A stretch of DNA of 64,000 nt from Enterococcus sp. (GTDB taxonomy: Bacteria > Bacillota > Bacilli > Lactobacillales > Enterococcaceae): positions 1 through 64,000 of the forward strand of contig NZ_JALAHI010000116.1 in assembly GCF_022711995.1 (NCBI RefSeq). The letters are read 5' to 3'. The notes beneath the pieces are model-generated. The model searched no databases and had not been told where the DNA came from. It worked only from the letters and a program-made list of their open reading frames with translations. The position numbers and the translations under genes are program-made. Positions 24,524 through 33,126 of the stretch are shown here, piece after piece; position 1 is the stretch's first letter, and each line of letters begins with the position of its first letter.

Positions 24524-25633
24524 ATGAAACATATTTCCGTATTGATCAAACCCGCATCTTCTATCTGCAATCTTCGCTGCAGCTACTGCTTTTATGCCAA
24601 TGTCAGTTCCTTGCGGGAAGTCCGCTCTTTTGGCAAAATGAAAGAAGAAGTGACAGAGAAAATGATCGAAAATATTTATGCAGACTTAGAAAACGGCGAT
24701 CAATTGACATTAGCGTTTCAAGGTGGAGAGCCAACGATGGCGGGCCTCGATTATTTTCGAAAAGTGACTCGGCTAGTGAATCAACAACAAAAACAGGTGC
24801 AGGTTCACTATGCGATTCAGACGAACGGAACGATTATCAATGAAAAATGGTGTGCCTTTTTGAAAGAACATGATTTTTTGGTTGGCCTCTCGATCGATGG
24901 GCACCCGCTTTACCATGATCTGCACCGGGTCGATCCGAAGGGAAGAGGAACTTTTCAGCGGGTACTGCAAACAAAGCAGCTGTTTGACCACTATGAGATT
25001 GACTACAATGTGCTTTGTGTCCTGACCAATCCATTGGCTAAAGAGGCCAAGAAAGTCTTTCGCTTTCTAAAAGAACAAAAAATCGATTTTGTCCAGTTTA
25101 TTCCTTGTTTGGATGATTTAGATGCGAAAGAAAGAAATAGTTATGCCCTCACACCAAAACGTTTTGCGGAATTTTACCACCAGCTTTTGCAGCTATGGCT
25201 ACAAGAATTAGCGGCGGGGCATTATATGAGTATCAAGCTTTTTGATGATCTTTTGAATCTATTGGTCAAGCAACAAGTCACTGCCTGCGGGATCTTAGGA
25301 AACTGTCAAGTGCAATATGTCATTGAAGCAGATGGCAGTGTCTATCCCTGTGATTTTTATGTGTTGGACGACTATCGCATGGGGTATATTCAAGAACAGA
25401 CCTTACGACAGTTATTTGAAAAAGATATTGCCAAAAGATTTGTGTGTGAACGGCCCGAAATGTCAAAAAAATGCCTAAGCTGTCCGTTTCAAAAAATGTG
25501 TCGTGGTGGTTGCAAACGGATGAAAGATGCTATCTATGTGGATGGGGACTATTGCGGTTATCAGCAATTTTTGCAGGAATTTGTTCCGCAGATCAATCGG
25601 ATTTTAGGTTTGTTACAGGGGGTAAGTGCGTGA
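24524..25633 (+). CDS. Anaerobic sulfatase-maturating enzyme (radical SAM)
   Basis: A 369-residue radical-SAM/SPASM enzyme that oxidises the sulfatase cysteine to formylglycine without oxygen. The SAM [4Fe-4S] cluster is held by C15, C19 and C22 (CNLRCSYCF). The C-terminal SPASM region carries the auxiliary cluster cysteines (CGILGNCQ, YPCDFYVLDD, CLSCPFQKMCRGGCKR). AFQGGEPT is the usual SAM-binding GGE motif. It follows the sulfatase directly and overlaps the exporter gene by four bases (GTGA). Presence beside a Cys-type sulfatase fixes its partner. Confidence 0.9.
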   Translation: MKHISVLIKPASSICNLRCSYCFYANVSSLREVRSFGKMKEEVTEKMIENIYADLENGDQLTLAFQGGEPTMAGLDYFRKVTRLVNQQQKQVQVHYAIQTNGTIINEKWCAFLKEHDFLVGLSIDGHPLYHDLHRVDPKGRGTFQRVLQTKQLFDHYEIDYNVLCVLTNPLAKEAKKVFRFLKEQKIDFVQFIPCLDDLDAKERNSYALTPKRFAEFYHQLLQLWLQELAAGHYMSIKLFDDLLNLLVKQQVTACGILGNCQVQYVIEADGSVYPCDFYVLDDYRMGYIQEQTLRQLFEKDIAKRFVCERPEMSKKCLSCPFQKMCRGGCKRMKDAIYVDGDYCGYQQFLQEFVPQINRILGLLQGVSA

Positions 25634-26406
25634 TTGGATTCATCTATTTTATCGTAATCGTGTTGGCGAATACCGTTGGTGCCGTTTCAGGTATGGGAGG
25701 CGGCGTTCTGATCAAGCCTATTTTTGACTTTATCGGTGCCCATTCTGTTGCGGCGATCTCGTTTTATTCTGCCGTAGCCGTTTTTACCATGTCACTGGTT
25801 TCGACTGGCAGACAGTTAGCTAGCGGGCGTAAAATCAATTGGCAAATCGTTCTTTGGGTTTCCGGAGGAGCCATCTTAGGCGGTATTTTGGGGAATGTCG
25901 CTTTTGATCAGCTGTTGCTGTTTTTCCAGAATGAAGATCAAGTACAGATGGTGCAGATCATTTTGACCGTCTTGACCTTGTTGTTTGCCTTCTTTTATAC
26001 CAAATATGACTGGCCTGGATTTCAACTGAAAAAAAGCTTCTGGTATTGCTTCTGTGGTCTAGTCCTTGGTTTTCTAGCGAGTCTTCTAGGGATCGGCGGT
26101 GGACCAATCAATGTCTCCTTGCTGATGCTGATGTTTGCTTTACCCATCAAAGAAGCGACCGTTTATTCGATCTGTACGATTTTTTTCTCTCAATTGGCGA
26201 AAATCGTGACGATTGCTGGAACCACTGGATTTGGCCTCTATGATTTAAAAATTTTGTGGTTCGTGATTCCAGCCGCGATTGTTGGCGGTTTGTTAGGGGC
26301 AAAAGCCAGCACTGTCCTCTCACCACAAAAAGTGACGACCGTATTTCAAGCAGTGATTTTGCTGGTGTTAGTCATTAATCTTTATAACGGCTATCAATTA
26401 TTATAG
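25630..26406 (+). CDS. TauE/SafE-family sulfite/sulfate exporter
   Basis: A 258-residue membrane protein with about eight hydrophobic segments. The family pattern VSGMGGGVLIKP near residue 18 and its second-half echo SLLGIGGGPINV near 150 identify the duplicated TauE/SafE fold. GTG at 25630 overlaps the maturase stop and follows a G-rich ribosome site; a longer frame from 25471 lies inside the maturase gene and is rejected as a start. In this operon it would most simply export the sulfate or sulfite released by the sulfatase. That role is inferred from context. Confidence 0.85.
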   Translation: MIGFIYFIVIVLANTVGAVSGMGGGVLIKPIFDFIGAHSVAAISFYSAVAVFTMSLVSTGRQLASGRKINWQIVLWVSGGAILGGILGNVAFDQLLLFFQNEDQVQMVQIILTVLTLLFAFFYTKYDWPGFQLKKSFWYCFCGLVLGFLASLLGIGGGPINVSLLMLMFALPIKEATVYSICTIFFSQLAKIVTIAGTTGFGLYDLKILWFVIPAAIVGGLLGAKASTVLSPQKVTTVFQAVILLVLVINLYNGYQLL

Positions 26407-26421
26407 AAAGAAGGCGGACAG

Positions 26422-27276
26422 ATGATCACGATTCCTGCTGGAACGTATCGAATTGGCACGGATACAAAAGCTGGTTTTGAAGAGGACCAAGAAGGTCCCC
26501 AGATTCAAGTTGAGATGACCTCTTTTGAAATCGCTGAAACGACTGTTACCAATCAGATGTTTGAAGCATTTATTGCGGCAACCGGTTATGTGACGGAAGC
26601 AGAACGATTTGGCTGGTCGTTTGTCTTTCATTATTTTCTTTCTGAAAGAACGAAACAAAAGAGCCAACTGATCCCCAATATGAGTTGGTGGTATGCGGTT
26701 GTAGGAGCAGACTGGCGCCATCCTGAAGGACCGGATTCATCGATTGAGCAGCGGATGGATCATCCAGTCGTTCAAGTCTCGCGAAATGATGCGTTGGCAT
26801 TTTGCCGCTGGGCAGACAAGCGGCTGCCCACAGAAGCTGAATGGGAGATTGCGGCAAAAGGTGGGACAGAGAGTGACGTTTATCCATGGGGAACAGATTT
26901 TTTAGCAGGAGGCAATTATCATTGCAACATCTGGCAAGGCGCGTTTCCCAAAGAAAATACTAAGGCAGACGGCTTTGCGAATACTGCACCTGCCCGGTTT
27001 TATGAGCCGAATGGCTATGGTCTTTATCAAGTCATTGGTAATGTGTGGGAATGGTGCAGCAATCCGGCAAGGATACCATTGGAACAATTTCGTACATTGG
27101 ACAGTGAATTTTTTGCGCAACGCTTTCAGCAAGTGGATGATGCCATGTATGCGACACGGGGAGGATCCTTCTTGTGTCATGAATCTTACTGCAAACGTTA
27201 TCGGATTGCAGCCCGCAATGGAAACTCCGGGATGTCTGCGGCCAATAACTTAGGTTTTCGCTGTGCCAAAAGCTAG
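26422..27276 (+). CDS. Formylglycine-generating enzyme (FGE-sulfatase/SUMF1 family)
   Basis: A 284-residue oxygen-dependent enzyme that converts the sulfatase cysteine to formylglycine. It covers the full FGE fold: IPAGTYRIGT at the start, WRHPEGPDSSI, HPVVQVSRNDALAFCRWADKR, LPTEAEWEIAAKGG, NVWEWC, and the terminal RGGSFLC...C with C252 and C257. These two cysteines, five residues apart, match the copper-binding active-site pair of FGE. It is the last gene of the PTS-sulfatase operon, 15 bases after the exporter gene. Together with the radical-SAM maturase this gives the operon two independent maturation routes. Confidence 0.88.
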   Translation: MITIPAGTYRIGTDTKAGFEEDQEGPQIQVEMTSFEIAETTVTNQMFEAFIAATGYVTEAERFGWSFVFHYFLSERTKQKSQLIPNMSWWYAVVGADWRHPEGPDSSIEQRMDHPVVQVSRNDALAFCRWADKRLPTEAEWEIAAKGGTESDVYPWGTDFLAGGNYHCNIWQGAFPKENTKADGFANTAPARFYEPNGYGLYQVIGNVWEWCSNPARIPLEQFRTLDSEFFAQRFQQVDDAMYATRGGSFLCHESYCKRYRIAARNGNSGMSAANNLGFRCAKS

Positions 27277-27293
27277 ACGAGTTTTGCGAATAA

Positions 27294-27390
27294 CAAAAAA
27301 CTATCTAAAAAATCTTGATTGTCTCATTGCTTTTTTGAGCAAGTCGTCCGTTGATAGGAACAATCAATGATCGCTTAGATAGTTTTTTTG
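27294..27390. terminator. Bidirectional terminator between the FGE gene and a converging gene
   Basis: AAAAACTATCTAA (27296-27308) pairs with TTAGATAGTTTTT (27375-27387), with an inner TTGATTGT/ACAATCAA stem. A-run and T-run on the two sides suit termination from both directions. Confidence 0.75.
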
Positions 27391-27420
27391 TTTGATTGGT
27401 GTCGTAATGGAGGCTAGCAA

Positions 27421-28263
27421 TCAAGCATGTGTTGCCGAGTCCCATTCAGAAAGATAATTTCCTGAAAGATCATAAACTAAATTCAATGCAGTATGTCCGC
27501 GAATATCATCGACGCCGACCGTCCAAGTCCATTTGTCTTGAGAACCGTTGAGTATCACGATGCTGACTCCAGGGTAATAATGGTCCAGTTTTTCAATGCG
27601 TTTTTCCGTTTCTTTGATAACTTTGGGAATGACGCCCCAATCAATTTCGTGAAAGGAAATGGTCTCTTGAATAGGTAACTCGATCGTATCACTGTCTTTC
27701 TGCCATTTTTGTAAAAGATTGGTCGAATAGTACCAGTATTCGTCTTGTAGTTTCGTGGTGGGATTGATAATGCGCGCAACGGCATAGATACCGCTTTTTA
27801 AAGGAACGTTACGAACGTGGTAGCTATAACTGATTAGCTGAATCTCTTGATCTTTCAAAGTTTTTTTATCGGTTAGTTTTGTCATGATTGCGGAAGCAGA
27901 AGCTTCTTCTCTAAAAAAATTGCGGTCAAAGGGCAGCAAGGTTGTTAAAGCACCAAAAGCAAACAAGATGCCTGGGAGAATGACCAATGTGCCGATCCAA
28001 TAAAACAAAGACTTTCTTTTTCTGATACTAAAAATCAATGCCAATACCACCAGCAATGCCATAACGAAGTACCAGAGAAAAGGGAGATAGCTGATCACTT
28101 GGTTTCGAGTTGCTGCAACCGTGAACTCATCCAGTCCAAACCAATTTTCAGCAATATTGATGTTCGTCAGTACAATGATCCCTAGGATTCCTGCAAGAAT
28201 CAGCAGAATACTAAAAGAAAAAAGTAGTGAGGAAAGCTTGGAAATCCGTTTTTTATCAGTCAT
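27421..28263 (-). CDS. Membrane protein of unknown function
   Basis: A 280-residue protein not assigned to a family. It has three hydrophobic segments in the first 120 residues (around 12-35, 60-82 and 92-115) and then a soluble part of about 160 residues with mixed strand-helix pattern and no cysteines or catalytic motif I recognise. The longest frame starts at 28455, but ATG 28263 after AAAGGAAG fits; the upstream part is low-complexity hydrophobic translation of an intergenic stretch. It converges on the sulfatase operon and is followed by the bidirectional terminator. Confidence 0.6.
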   Translation of the reverse strand: MTDKKRISKLSSLLFSFSILLILAGILGIIVLTNINIAENWFGLDEFTVAATRNQVISYLPFLWYFVMALLVVLALIFSIRKRKSLFYWIGTLVILPGILFAFGALTTLLPFDRNFFREEASASAIMTKLTDKKTLKDQEIQLISYSYHVRNVPLKSGIYAVARIINPTTKLQDEYWYYSTNLLQKWQKDSDTIELPIQETISFHEIDWGVIPKVIKETEKRIEKLDHYYPGVSIVILNGSQDKWTWTVGVDDIRGHTALNLVYDLSGNYLSEWDSATHA

Positions 28264-28462
28264 AGGCCACTTCCTTTGTCGAATGAATGGAAAAGACCGA
28301 ACAGGTCCAGCATGTTGTCGCAAATTCATTCCAGTTGTTTTTATGTAGTAGGGCAAAAAACAAAAAAGGAGACAAAAGGCAAGAACACACGAGAAGATCG
28401 AATCAATAGAGAAATCACTATCGTCAAGGACCTTCGTTTCTTGCTTTTGTCTCAATCTATAT

Positions 28463-28678
28463 CTATCGGTTTACATTGTCTTGACGAGCAATACCAACGA
28501 AAAATTTCAAGCAATAAATCGCACAGATACCGACAATTACGTAAATGATTTTTGCGAATAATGTAGTGGATCCGCCCGCAATTGCTGCAACCAAGTCAAA
28601 TTCAAATAGTCCAACCAATAACCAGTTTAAACCGCCAACGACAAGAAGCGCTAATGCTATACTGTCTAATACTTTCAT
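28463..28678 (-). CDS. DUF378 small membrane protein
   Basis: A 71-residue protein with two hydrophobic segments and the DUF378 pattern LLVVGGLNWLLVGLFEFDLV...IYVIVGICAIY. Homologues such as YuzA are small membrane proteins of unknown function in Firmicutes. ATG 28678 follows AAAGGAG. Confidence 0.85.
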   Translation of the reverse strand: MKVLDSIALALLVVGGLNWLLVGLFEFDLVAAIAGGSTTLFAKIIYVIVGICAIYCLKFFVGIARQDNVNR

Positions 28679-28768
28679 TTTAGAATTCTCCTTTCTTTGT
28701 GCATATTTAGAGTATATAGTAAGTGTTTTATTTTAGCGAAAATACTGCTTGAGGAAAATCGTCAAGGC

Positions 28769-29104
28769 TTATTCATCGTCATCAGAATCAGAGACTGCCA
28801 CTTTCTTTTCACCGTTTTGTTTTTGTTCATTGTAGATAAATACATGACGAACAATCTTCAACAATGGGCGAATCGTTAAGAAAATCGCTCCTATCAAATA
28901 GGCGATGGTTCCATAGAGTGCAGGCAGATTCGTTAAAGAAACGATACTGCCGAAAATATAGAATAAACCAGTCAAAATATCAGTCGTTAAAGAAATCAGC
29001 ATGTAGCGATTTTTGAAATAGATATGAAAACGGCGACCTTTTATGATCACGTCTTCTTCTTTTCCCAGCTCGATCTGATGCTCATTTCGTTTGATTTTTG
29101 GCAC
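28769..29104 (-). CDS. YrhK-like membrane protein
   Basis: A 111-residue protein with a charged N-terminus, two hydrophobic segments (about residues 34-55 and 62-80) and an acidic end (SDSDDDE). The central part GRRFHIYFKNRYMLISLTTDILTGLFYIFGSI fits the YrhK domain of small membrane proteins. It starts with GTG at 29104. It lies 28 bases after the alcohol dehydrogenase gene on the same strand and may be cotranscribed. Function unknown. Confidence 0.7.
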   Translation of the reverse strand: MPKIKRNEHQIELGKEEDVIIKGRRFHIYFKNRYMLISLTTDILTGLFYIFGSIVSLTNLPALYGTIAYLIGAIFLTIRPLLKIVRHVFIYNEQKQNGEKKVAVSDSDDDE

Positions 29105-29132
29105 TACAGGCGATCATCCTTTCTTCGCAAAG

Positions 29133-30266
29133 TTATTCCGGTGTTAATACCACTTTGATGTTTTTGTCTTCTTTTTTGTCAAAAATGTCATAGGCCGCGG
29201 CTGCTTCTTCCAAAGGCATTGTGTGGGTAATGATCGCTGTGGGATCGATCTCATCCTTTTGAATCATTTCATAAATCTTAGGCATTAAATGAATGACAGG
29301 TGCTTGGCCATGTTTGACGGCTATATTCCGCATAAAAAATTCTTGTAATGGGTAAGAGGAAGCCGGAGTCATATAGACACCAGTGATTTGCACCGTCCCA
29401 AATTTTTTGACCGCTTTCGCCGCCATCTGGATCGGCGAAATCGTCCCACTTTGCAAGCTGACCAAATTTTTGGCTTTTTCTTTGACAGGTTCGATACCAT
29501 CCATACCGACGCAATCGATGATGACATCGGCGCCGCCTTTTGTTAATTCATACAAATCATCCGCACTTGTCGCAAGATCATCCAATTGGAAGGTCTCTAC
29601 TTGATTGTAGCTTTGTGCCTTTTCCAGACGATGGGCAACTGGATCAACGGCAATCACTCGTTTGGCACCAGCCATAACGGCGAATTTTTGGGCAAAAAGC
29701 CCTACAGGTCCTGAGCCAAGAACGATGACAGTATCTCCTGATTTGACACCGGCATTTTGGACACTCCAATAAGCAGTAGGCAAAATGTCGGACAGAAAAA
29801 GCACTTTTTCATCTGGAATCGCAGTATCTGGCACGACAAATGAAGTGAAATCAGCGAAGGGTACCCGCAGAAATTCTGCTTGTCCGCCCCAATGATTGCC
29901 ATTCAACTTACCAAAGCCAAAGAGTCCACCATAAAGTTGATCAGAAGAGTTATCGCATTGACTTTCCATTCCATTTTGACAAAAGTGGCAATGCCCGCAA
30001 CCAATATTGAATGGGATGACAACTCGGTCGCCTTTTTTCAATTTTTTGACTTGACTGCCGACCTCTTCAACGATGCCCATTGGCTCATGACCGACAACAT
30101 ACCCTTCTTCCAAAACGGCACCACCGTGGTGATACAAGTGGAGATCCGAGCCACAGATGGCGGTAGCTGTAATTCGAATAATCGCATCTGTTGGATCGAT
30201 GATCGTCGGATCACTGACGTTTCGAACTTCCATTTTTTCTTTTCCTTGCCATGTTACTGCACGCAT
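29133..30266 (-). CDS. Zinc-dependent alcohol dehydrogenase (MDR family)
   Basis: A 377-residue medium-chain dehydrogenase. The catalytic-zinc region is TAICGSDLHLYHHG with GHEPMGIVEEVG. The structural-zinc site is the four-cysteine lobe GCGHCHFCQNGMESQC near residue 95, and the nucleotide-binding GSGPVGLFAQKFA is near 180. The overall order is that of the glutathione-independent formaldehyde/threonine dehydrogenase-like subgroup; the natural alcohol is not readable. The frame is open to 30299, but ATG 30266 after AAAGGAGG is the start. It is followed by the YrhK-like gene. Confidence 0.88.
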   Translation of the reverse strand: MRAVTWQGKEKMEVRNVSDPTIIDPTDAIIRITATAICGSDLHLYHHGGAVLEEGYVVGHEPMGIVEEVGSQVKKLKKGDRVVIPFNIGCGHCHFCQNGMESQCDNSSDQLYGGLFGFGKLNGNHWGGQAEFLRVPFADFTSFVVPDTAIPDEKVLFLSDILPTAYWSVQNAGVKSGDTVIVLGSGPVGLFAQKFAVMAGAKRVIAVDPVAHRLEKAQSYNQVETFQLDDLATSADDLYELTKGGADVIIDCVGMDGIEPVKEKAKNLVSLQSGTISPIQMAAKAVKKFGTVQITGVYMTPASSYPLQEFFMRNIAVKHGQAPVIHLMPKIYEMIQKDEIDPTAIITHTMPLEEAAAAYDIFDKKEDKNIKVVLTPE

Positions 30267-30574
30267 TGTTGTTCCTCCTTTGATAAGATGTGACTGCAAC
30301 TTTTTCTAATCCTAGCGTCTGCCATTTTTTCGGACGACAAAATAATTCGTGTTCTTAATAATTGTGCAAGGAAAAAAAACTTTTGACAAAAGAAACGCTC
30401 AAGAGAACAAAGAGTGCCGAATTTTTTGCCAACGAAAGCCGGCCGAAACAGAATAGTTGCGTTAAGCATCTAAGCGTGACACTATTAAGATAGATTCCAA
30501 ACAGGAACGGTGGGACCTTCTGTCGAAGCGTCTTCCACTGATGAATCAGAAAAACGAGAAAAGAGGAGAAAAAC
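30267..30574. other. Intergenic stretch between divergent genes
   Basis: About 300 bases separating the dehydrogenase and a zinc-ribbon gene. Only weak promoter-like sequences were seen, the best being TTGCAC with an AT-rich -10 on the minus strand for the dehydrogenase. No RNA element was recognised. Confidence 0.4.
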
Positions 30575-30847
30575 ATGGATATTACGATTCGTGGAAAAGC
30601 ATCTTGTGTAAATTGCAAGGAGAATTATGATGGCAAACTGATTGTTCATCTGCAAGAAGATGCAGATGGGAAGCTGACAACAGTTCCGCCTCTAGAAGAA
30701 AATGAGCTGAACTCCGATGAAATCGCGATTCATTATGACTATGGTGAAGTAGAGGATGCCATTGAAGGCACATTTGTTTGTCCTGCTTGTCAAACAACAA
30801 ATGATGTTCGTATCGAAATACCCCAAGAATTACTGCATAATAGCTAA
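30575..30847 (+). CDS. Small zinc-ribbon protein of unknown function
   Basis: A 90-residue soluble, acidic protein. Two CxxC pairs (C11/C14 in ASCVNCKENY and C69/C72 in VCPACQTTN) suggest a zinc ribbon, with the acidic middle part between. It is not assigned to a family. The start follows GAGGAG. It is monocistronic, between a divergent dehydrogenase and a converging hydrolase, and closed by a strong bidirectional terminator. Confidence 0.6.
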   Translation: MDITIRGKASCVNCKENYDGKLIVHLQEDADGKLTTVPPLEENELNSDEIAIHYDYGEVEDAIEGTFVCPACQTTNDVRIEIPQELLHNS

Positions 30848-30882
30848 AAAAGAAACGCCAACTACTGGCGTTTCTTTTTTAG
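30845..30882. terminator. Strong bidirectional terminator
   Basis: AAAAAAGAAACGCCA (30846-30860) pairs with TGGCGTTTCTTTTTT (30866-30880) around a five-base loop. It serves both the zinc-ribbon gene and the converging hydrolase. Confidence 0.9.
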
Positions 30883-31388
30883 TTATCTGTCCGATCAACC
30901 ACTTCAACATTAAAGTCTTGTAAAATTTTCAATCCGGAAGATTCATGATTTCTGCCTGAAACTAACTGTCGATCAATGAAAAAGTCCGCTTCGGGAAAAG
31001 CGCTCTGAAGCTCAATCGTATTAGACAATACGCAAATATTGGTTTCTACACCAGTCACTTCAATCTGCTTTTGTTCATCCTGCGTCTTAAAAAGTTGCTC
31101 TTTGATTTCTAGCAAGACTTCTGGAGGAATACTAAAGTAATATTTTTTGACCACTTTCTCATTGGGCAATGGGCGTAGTTCAGGAACAATCTGTAGTGCT
31201 TCGTGTTCTTCATCCGGGGTGTCCTTGTAATCAATTGGGATGTCTCGAGTGAAAAGAATGTATTCGCCATTTGTCCGAGCTTGTTGGAGTCGCTTGGCGA
31301 TTCGCTGAATCAAAGCCGGACTATCAGAAATAAAGGATTGGCTGTTTTCATCAAGAATCTGATTTTGCATATCAATAACAACTAGCAT
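30879..31388 (-). CDS. Isochorismatase-family cysteine hydrolase
   Basis: A 169-residue hydrolase of the nicotinamidase/isochorismatase fold. Catalytic residues are D6 in VVIDMQNQ, a Lys in VVKKYYF (K81 or K82) and C119 in VETNICVLSN. The following cis-peptide and the Asp-rich N-terminus fit the family. The substrate could be nicotinamide, isochorismate or another amide and is not decided by sequence. The frame runs to 31415, but ATG 31388 after GAGGG fits better because the extra residues are only Lys/Glu. It has no operon partner. Confidence 0.82.
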   Translation of the reverse strand: MLVVIDMQNQILDENSQSFISDSPALIQRIAKRLQQARTNGEYILFTRDIPIDYKDTPDEEHEALQIVPELRPLPNEKVVKKYYFSIPPEVLLEIKEQLFKTQDEQKQIEVTGVETNICVLSNTIELQSAFPEADFFIDRQLVSGRNHESSGLKILQDFNVEVVDRTDN

Positions 31389-31681
31389 CGATAAACCCTC
31401 TTTCTTTTTTTTCATAAAACATTGTTTTCTTTTTGCGGTTTCCCCCTAAGTGCCAAAAAATTCGGTAAAAGGATCGCGTATCAAGAAAAGGACTCTAAAG
31501 TCATCATGCATGAAAATAACCAAGAATTCAAAGAAAACGCTCTAAAAAAGCCATTAAAAGGAAAATCGTTATTTTTTTTGAATAAAATACCAAGCGAATT
31601 GTTTGCTCATTGTTTAGAGTCATGATACTTTGAAATTACAACATTATAAAATAATGATAAAAATGAAAGCAGGGATAAAAG

Positions 31682-33007
31682 ATGAAAAAGGCACTTTCAA
31701 TAGGGTTGTTGCTGTTTTCGACCGCATTGGTGACAGCAGCTTGCGGCAGTAATTCAGGGGATAAAAATACTGATGCATCGGGAAAACAGACCAGTGATGG
31801 GAAAATATCTTTGGATTTTTGGTCTTTTTGGGGATCGGGGGCTCGCCAAGAAGTCATCGAGGATATCATCAAAGATTTCAATCAGTCGCAAGATGAAATA
31901 GAAGTCAAATATAGTTACCAACCTTGGGGAGATATCTGGACCAAATCCCTTTCGGCGATCACTGCAGGGAATCCACCTGATGTTATTGTTCAAGACATCA
32001 ATTCCGTGGCGCAGCGGGCAGAAGCACAGCAAGCGACAAACTTGAGCAAGTATGTCAAAGAGGGGCTGGCGGATGAATTCTATCCGCAATTATGGGATAC
32101 GGTGGAATATGAAGGAGACCCTTATGCCATTCCTTTTAATACCGATACCCAAGTGATTTTTTATAACAAACAAATTTTCAAAGAAGCAGGGATCAGTGAA
32201 GATCAGCTACCCCAAACATGGGATGAACTTGAGACGGTAGCACATAAATTAGATGTCAAAAAAGGCGACGATTTTGAACGAATCGGTTTTTATCCGCTTT
32301 GGAACTTAGGCGCGGATGTTTGGGCATTGAATGCTGACAATGGTGTCAGCTGGTTCGATAAAGATGAAAAAGTTTCCATTGATACAAAAAACAAAGTAGA
32401 AGCACTGGATTGGATCTTGGATTGGCAAGATTATTACGGTCAGGACACTATCAATCGCTTGGAAGCTGAATTTGGTTCCGGTGTCGCTGATCCATTTATT
32501 TCTGGCTTAGTCGCGATGCGGGCACAAAATATCAATTATTACTCCAGCTTGATGGAAAATGCCCCCGATGATTTTGATTTTGGTGTTATCCAAATTCCAG
32601 AAAAAGAAAAAGGTTCAGGCCATTGGTCTTGGGGCGGCGGTTTTGTTTTAGAAGTACCTCAAGGCGCCAAAAATCCGGAAGCTTCCTACAAGTTTATTGA
32701 ATACCTTTCCACACCAGAAGTGCAAGAAAAATTTGGTGAAAAGAGTTTTGATATCATGGCCAATCAAACGGCAAATGAAAATCTGATCAAAAATGACCAA
32801 CTAGATGAAAAAGGCCAAATGATTTATCAAATGGCGGATGAAAACTTTGCGAACACAGTAATTACACCAGTGCCATTGGATGCACCGGATTTCAGCAGCT
32901 TGGTCAATGAACAAATTGATCAAATTTTGTTGGGCAATAAGAAACCGGCAGAGGGATTAGCCGATGCTCAAAAAGCAGTCGAAGATCTTGTCGAACAAAA
33001 CAAATAA
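31682..33007 (+). CDS. Sugar ABC transporter substrate-binding lipoprotein
   Basis: A 441-residue family-1 extracellular solute-binding protein. The signal ends in LVTAAC with C21 lipidated. The mature protein has LDFWSFWGSGAR near residue 42, ITAGNPPDVIVQDINSV near 95, and the FxEYLSTPEVQ region near 340, the hallmarks of oligosaccharide-binding proteins. It leads an operon with two permeases and a YesL-like protein. No ATPase gene is present, so the transporter must use a shared multi-sugar ATPase (MsmK type) encoded elsewhere. The sugar is unknown. Confidence 0.9.
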   Translation: MKKALSIGLLLFSTALVTAACGSNSGDKNTDASGKQTSDGKISLDFWSFWGSGARQEVIEDIIKDFNQSQDEIEVKYSYQPWGDIWTKSLSAITAGNPPDVIVQDINSVAQRAEAQQATNLSKYVKEGLADEFYPQLWDTVEYEGDPYAIPFNTDTQVIFYNKQIFKEAGISEDQLPQTWDELETVAHKLDVKKGDDFERIGFYPLWNLGADVWALNADNGVSWFDKDEKVSIDTKNKVEALDWILDWQDYYGQDTINRLEAEFGSGVADPFISGLVAMRAQNINYYSSLMENAPDDFDFGVIQIPEKEKGSGHWSWGGGFVLEVPQGAKNPEASYKFIEYLSTPEVQEKFGEKSFDIMANQTANENLIKNDQLDEKGQMIYQMADENFANTVITPVPLDAPDFSSLVNEQIDQILLGNKKPAEGLADAQKAVEDLVEQNK

Positions 33008-33126
33008 CAGATTGAGATAGGGAGTTGCGGCTAGCCGCATTCCCTTTTCTATCGTTGCTTTACTTACAGCATTGCTGTCTTATTGAGGAAAGATGGCAGA
33101 AAACAGAGGATACAAGGAGGGAAATG

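Noticed and set aside
29880-30293. Plus-strand ORF of 137 codons
   Set aside because: Antisense to the alcohol dehydrogenase, with no ribosome site or recognisable domain.
31422-31625. Plus-strand ORF of 67 codons upstream of the sugar ABC operon
   Set aside because: Lys/Asn-rich, no ribosome site and no recognised domain; judged a chance frame in an AT-rich intergenic stretch.
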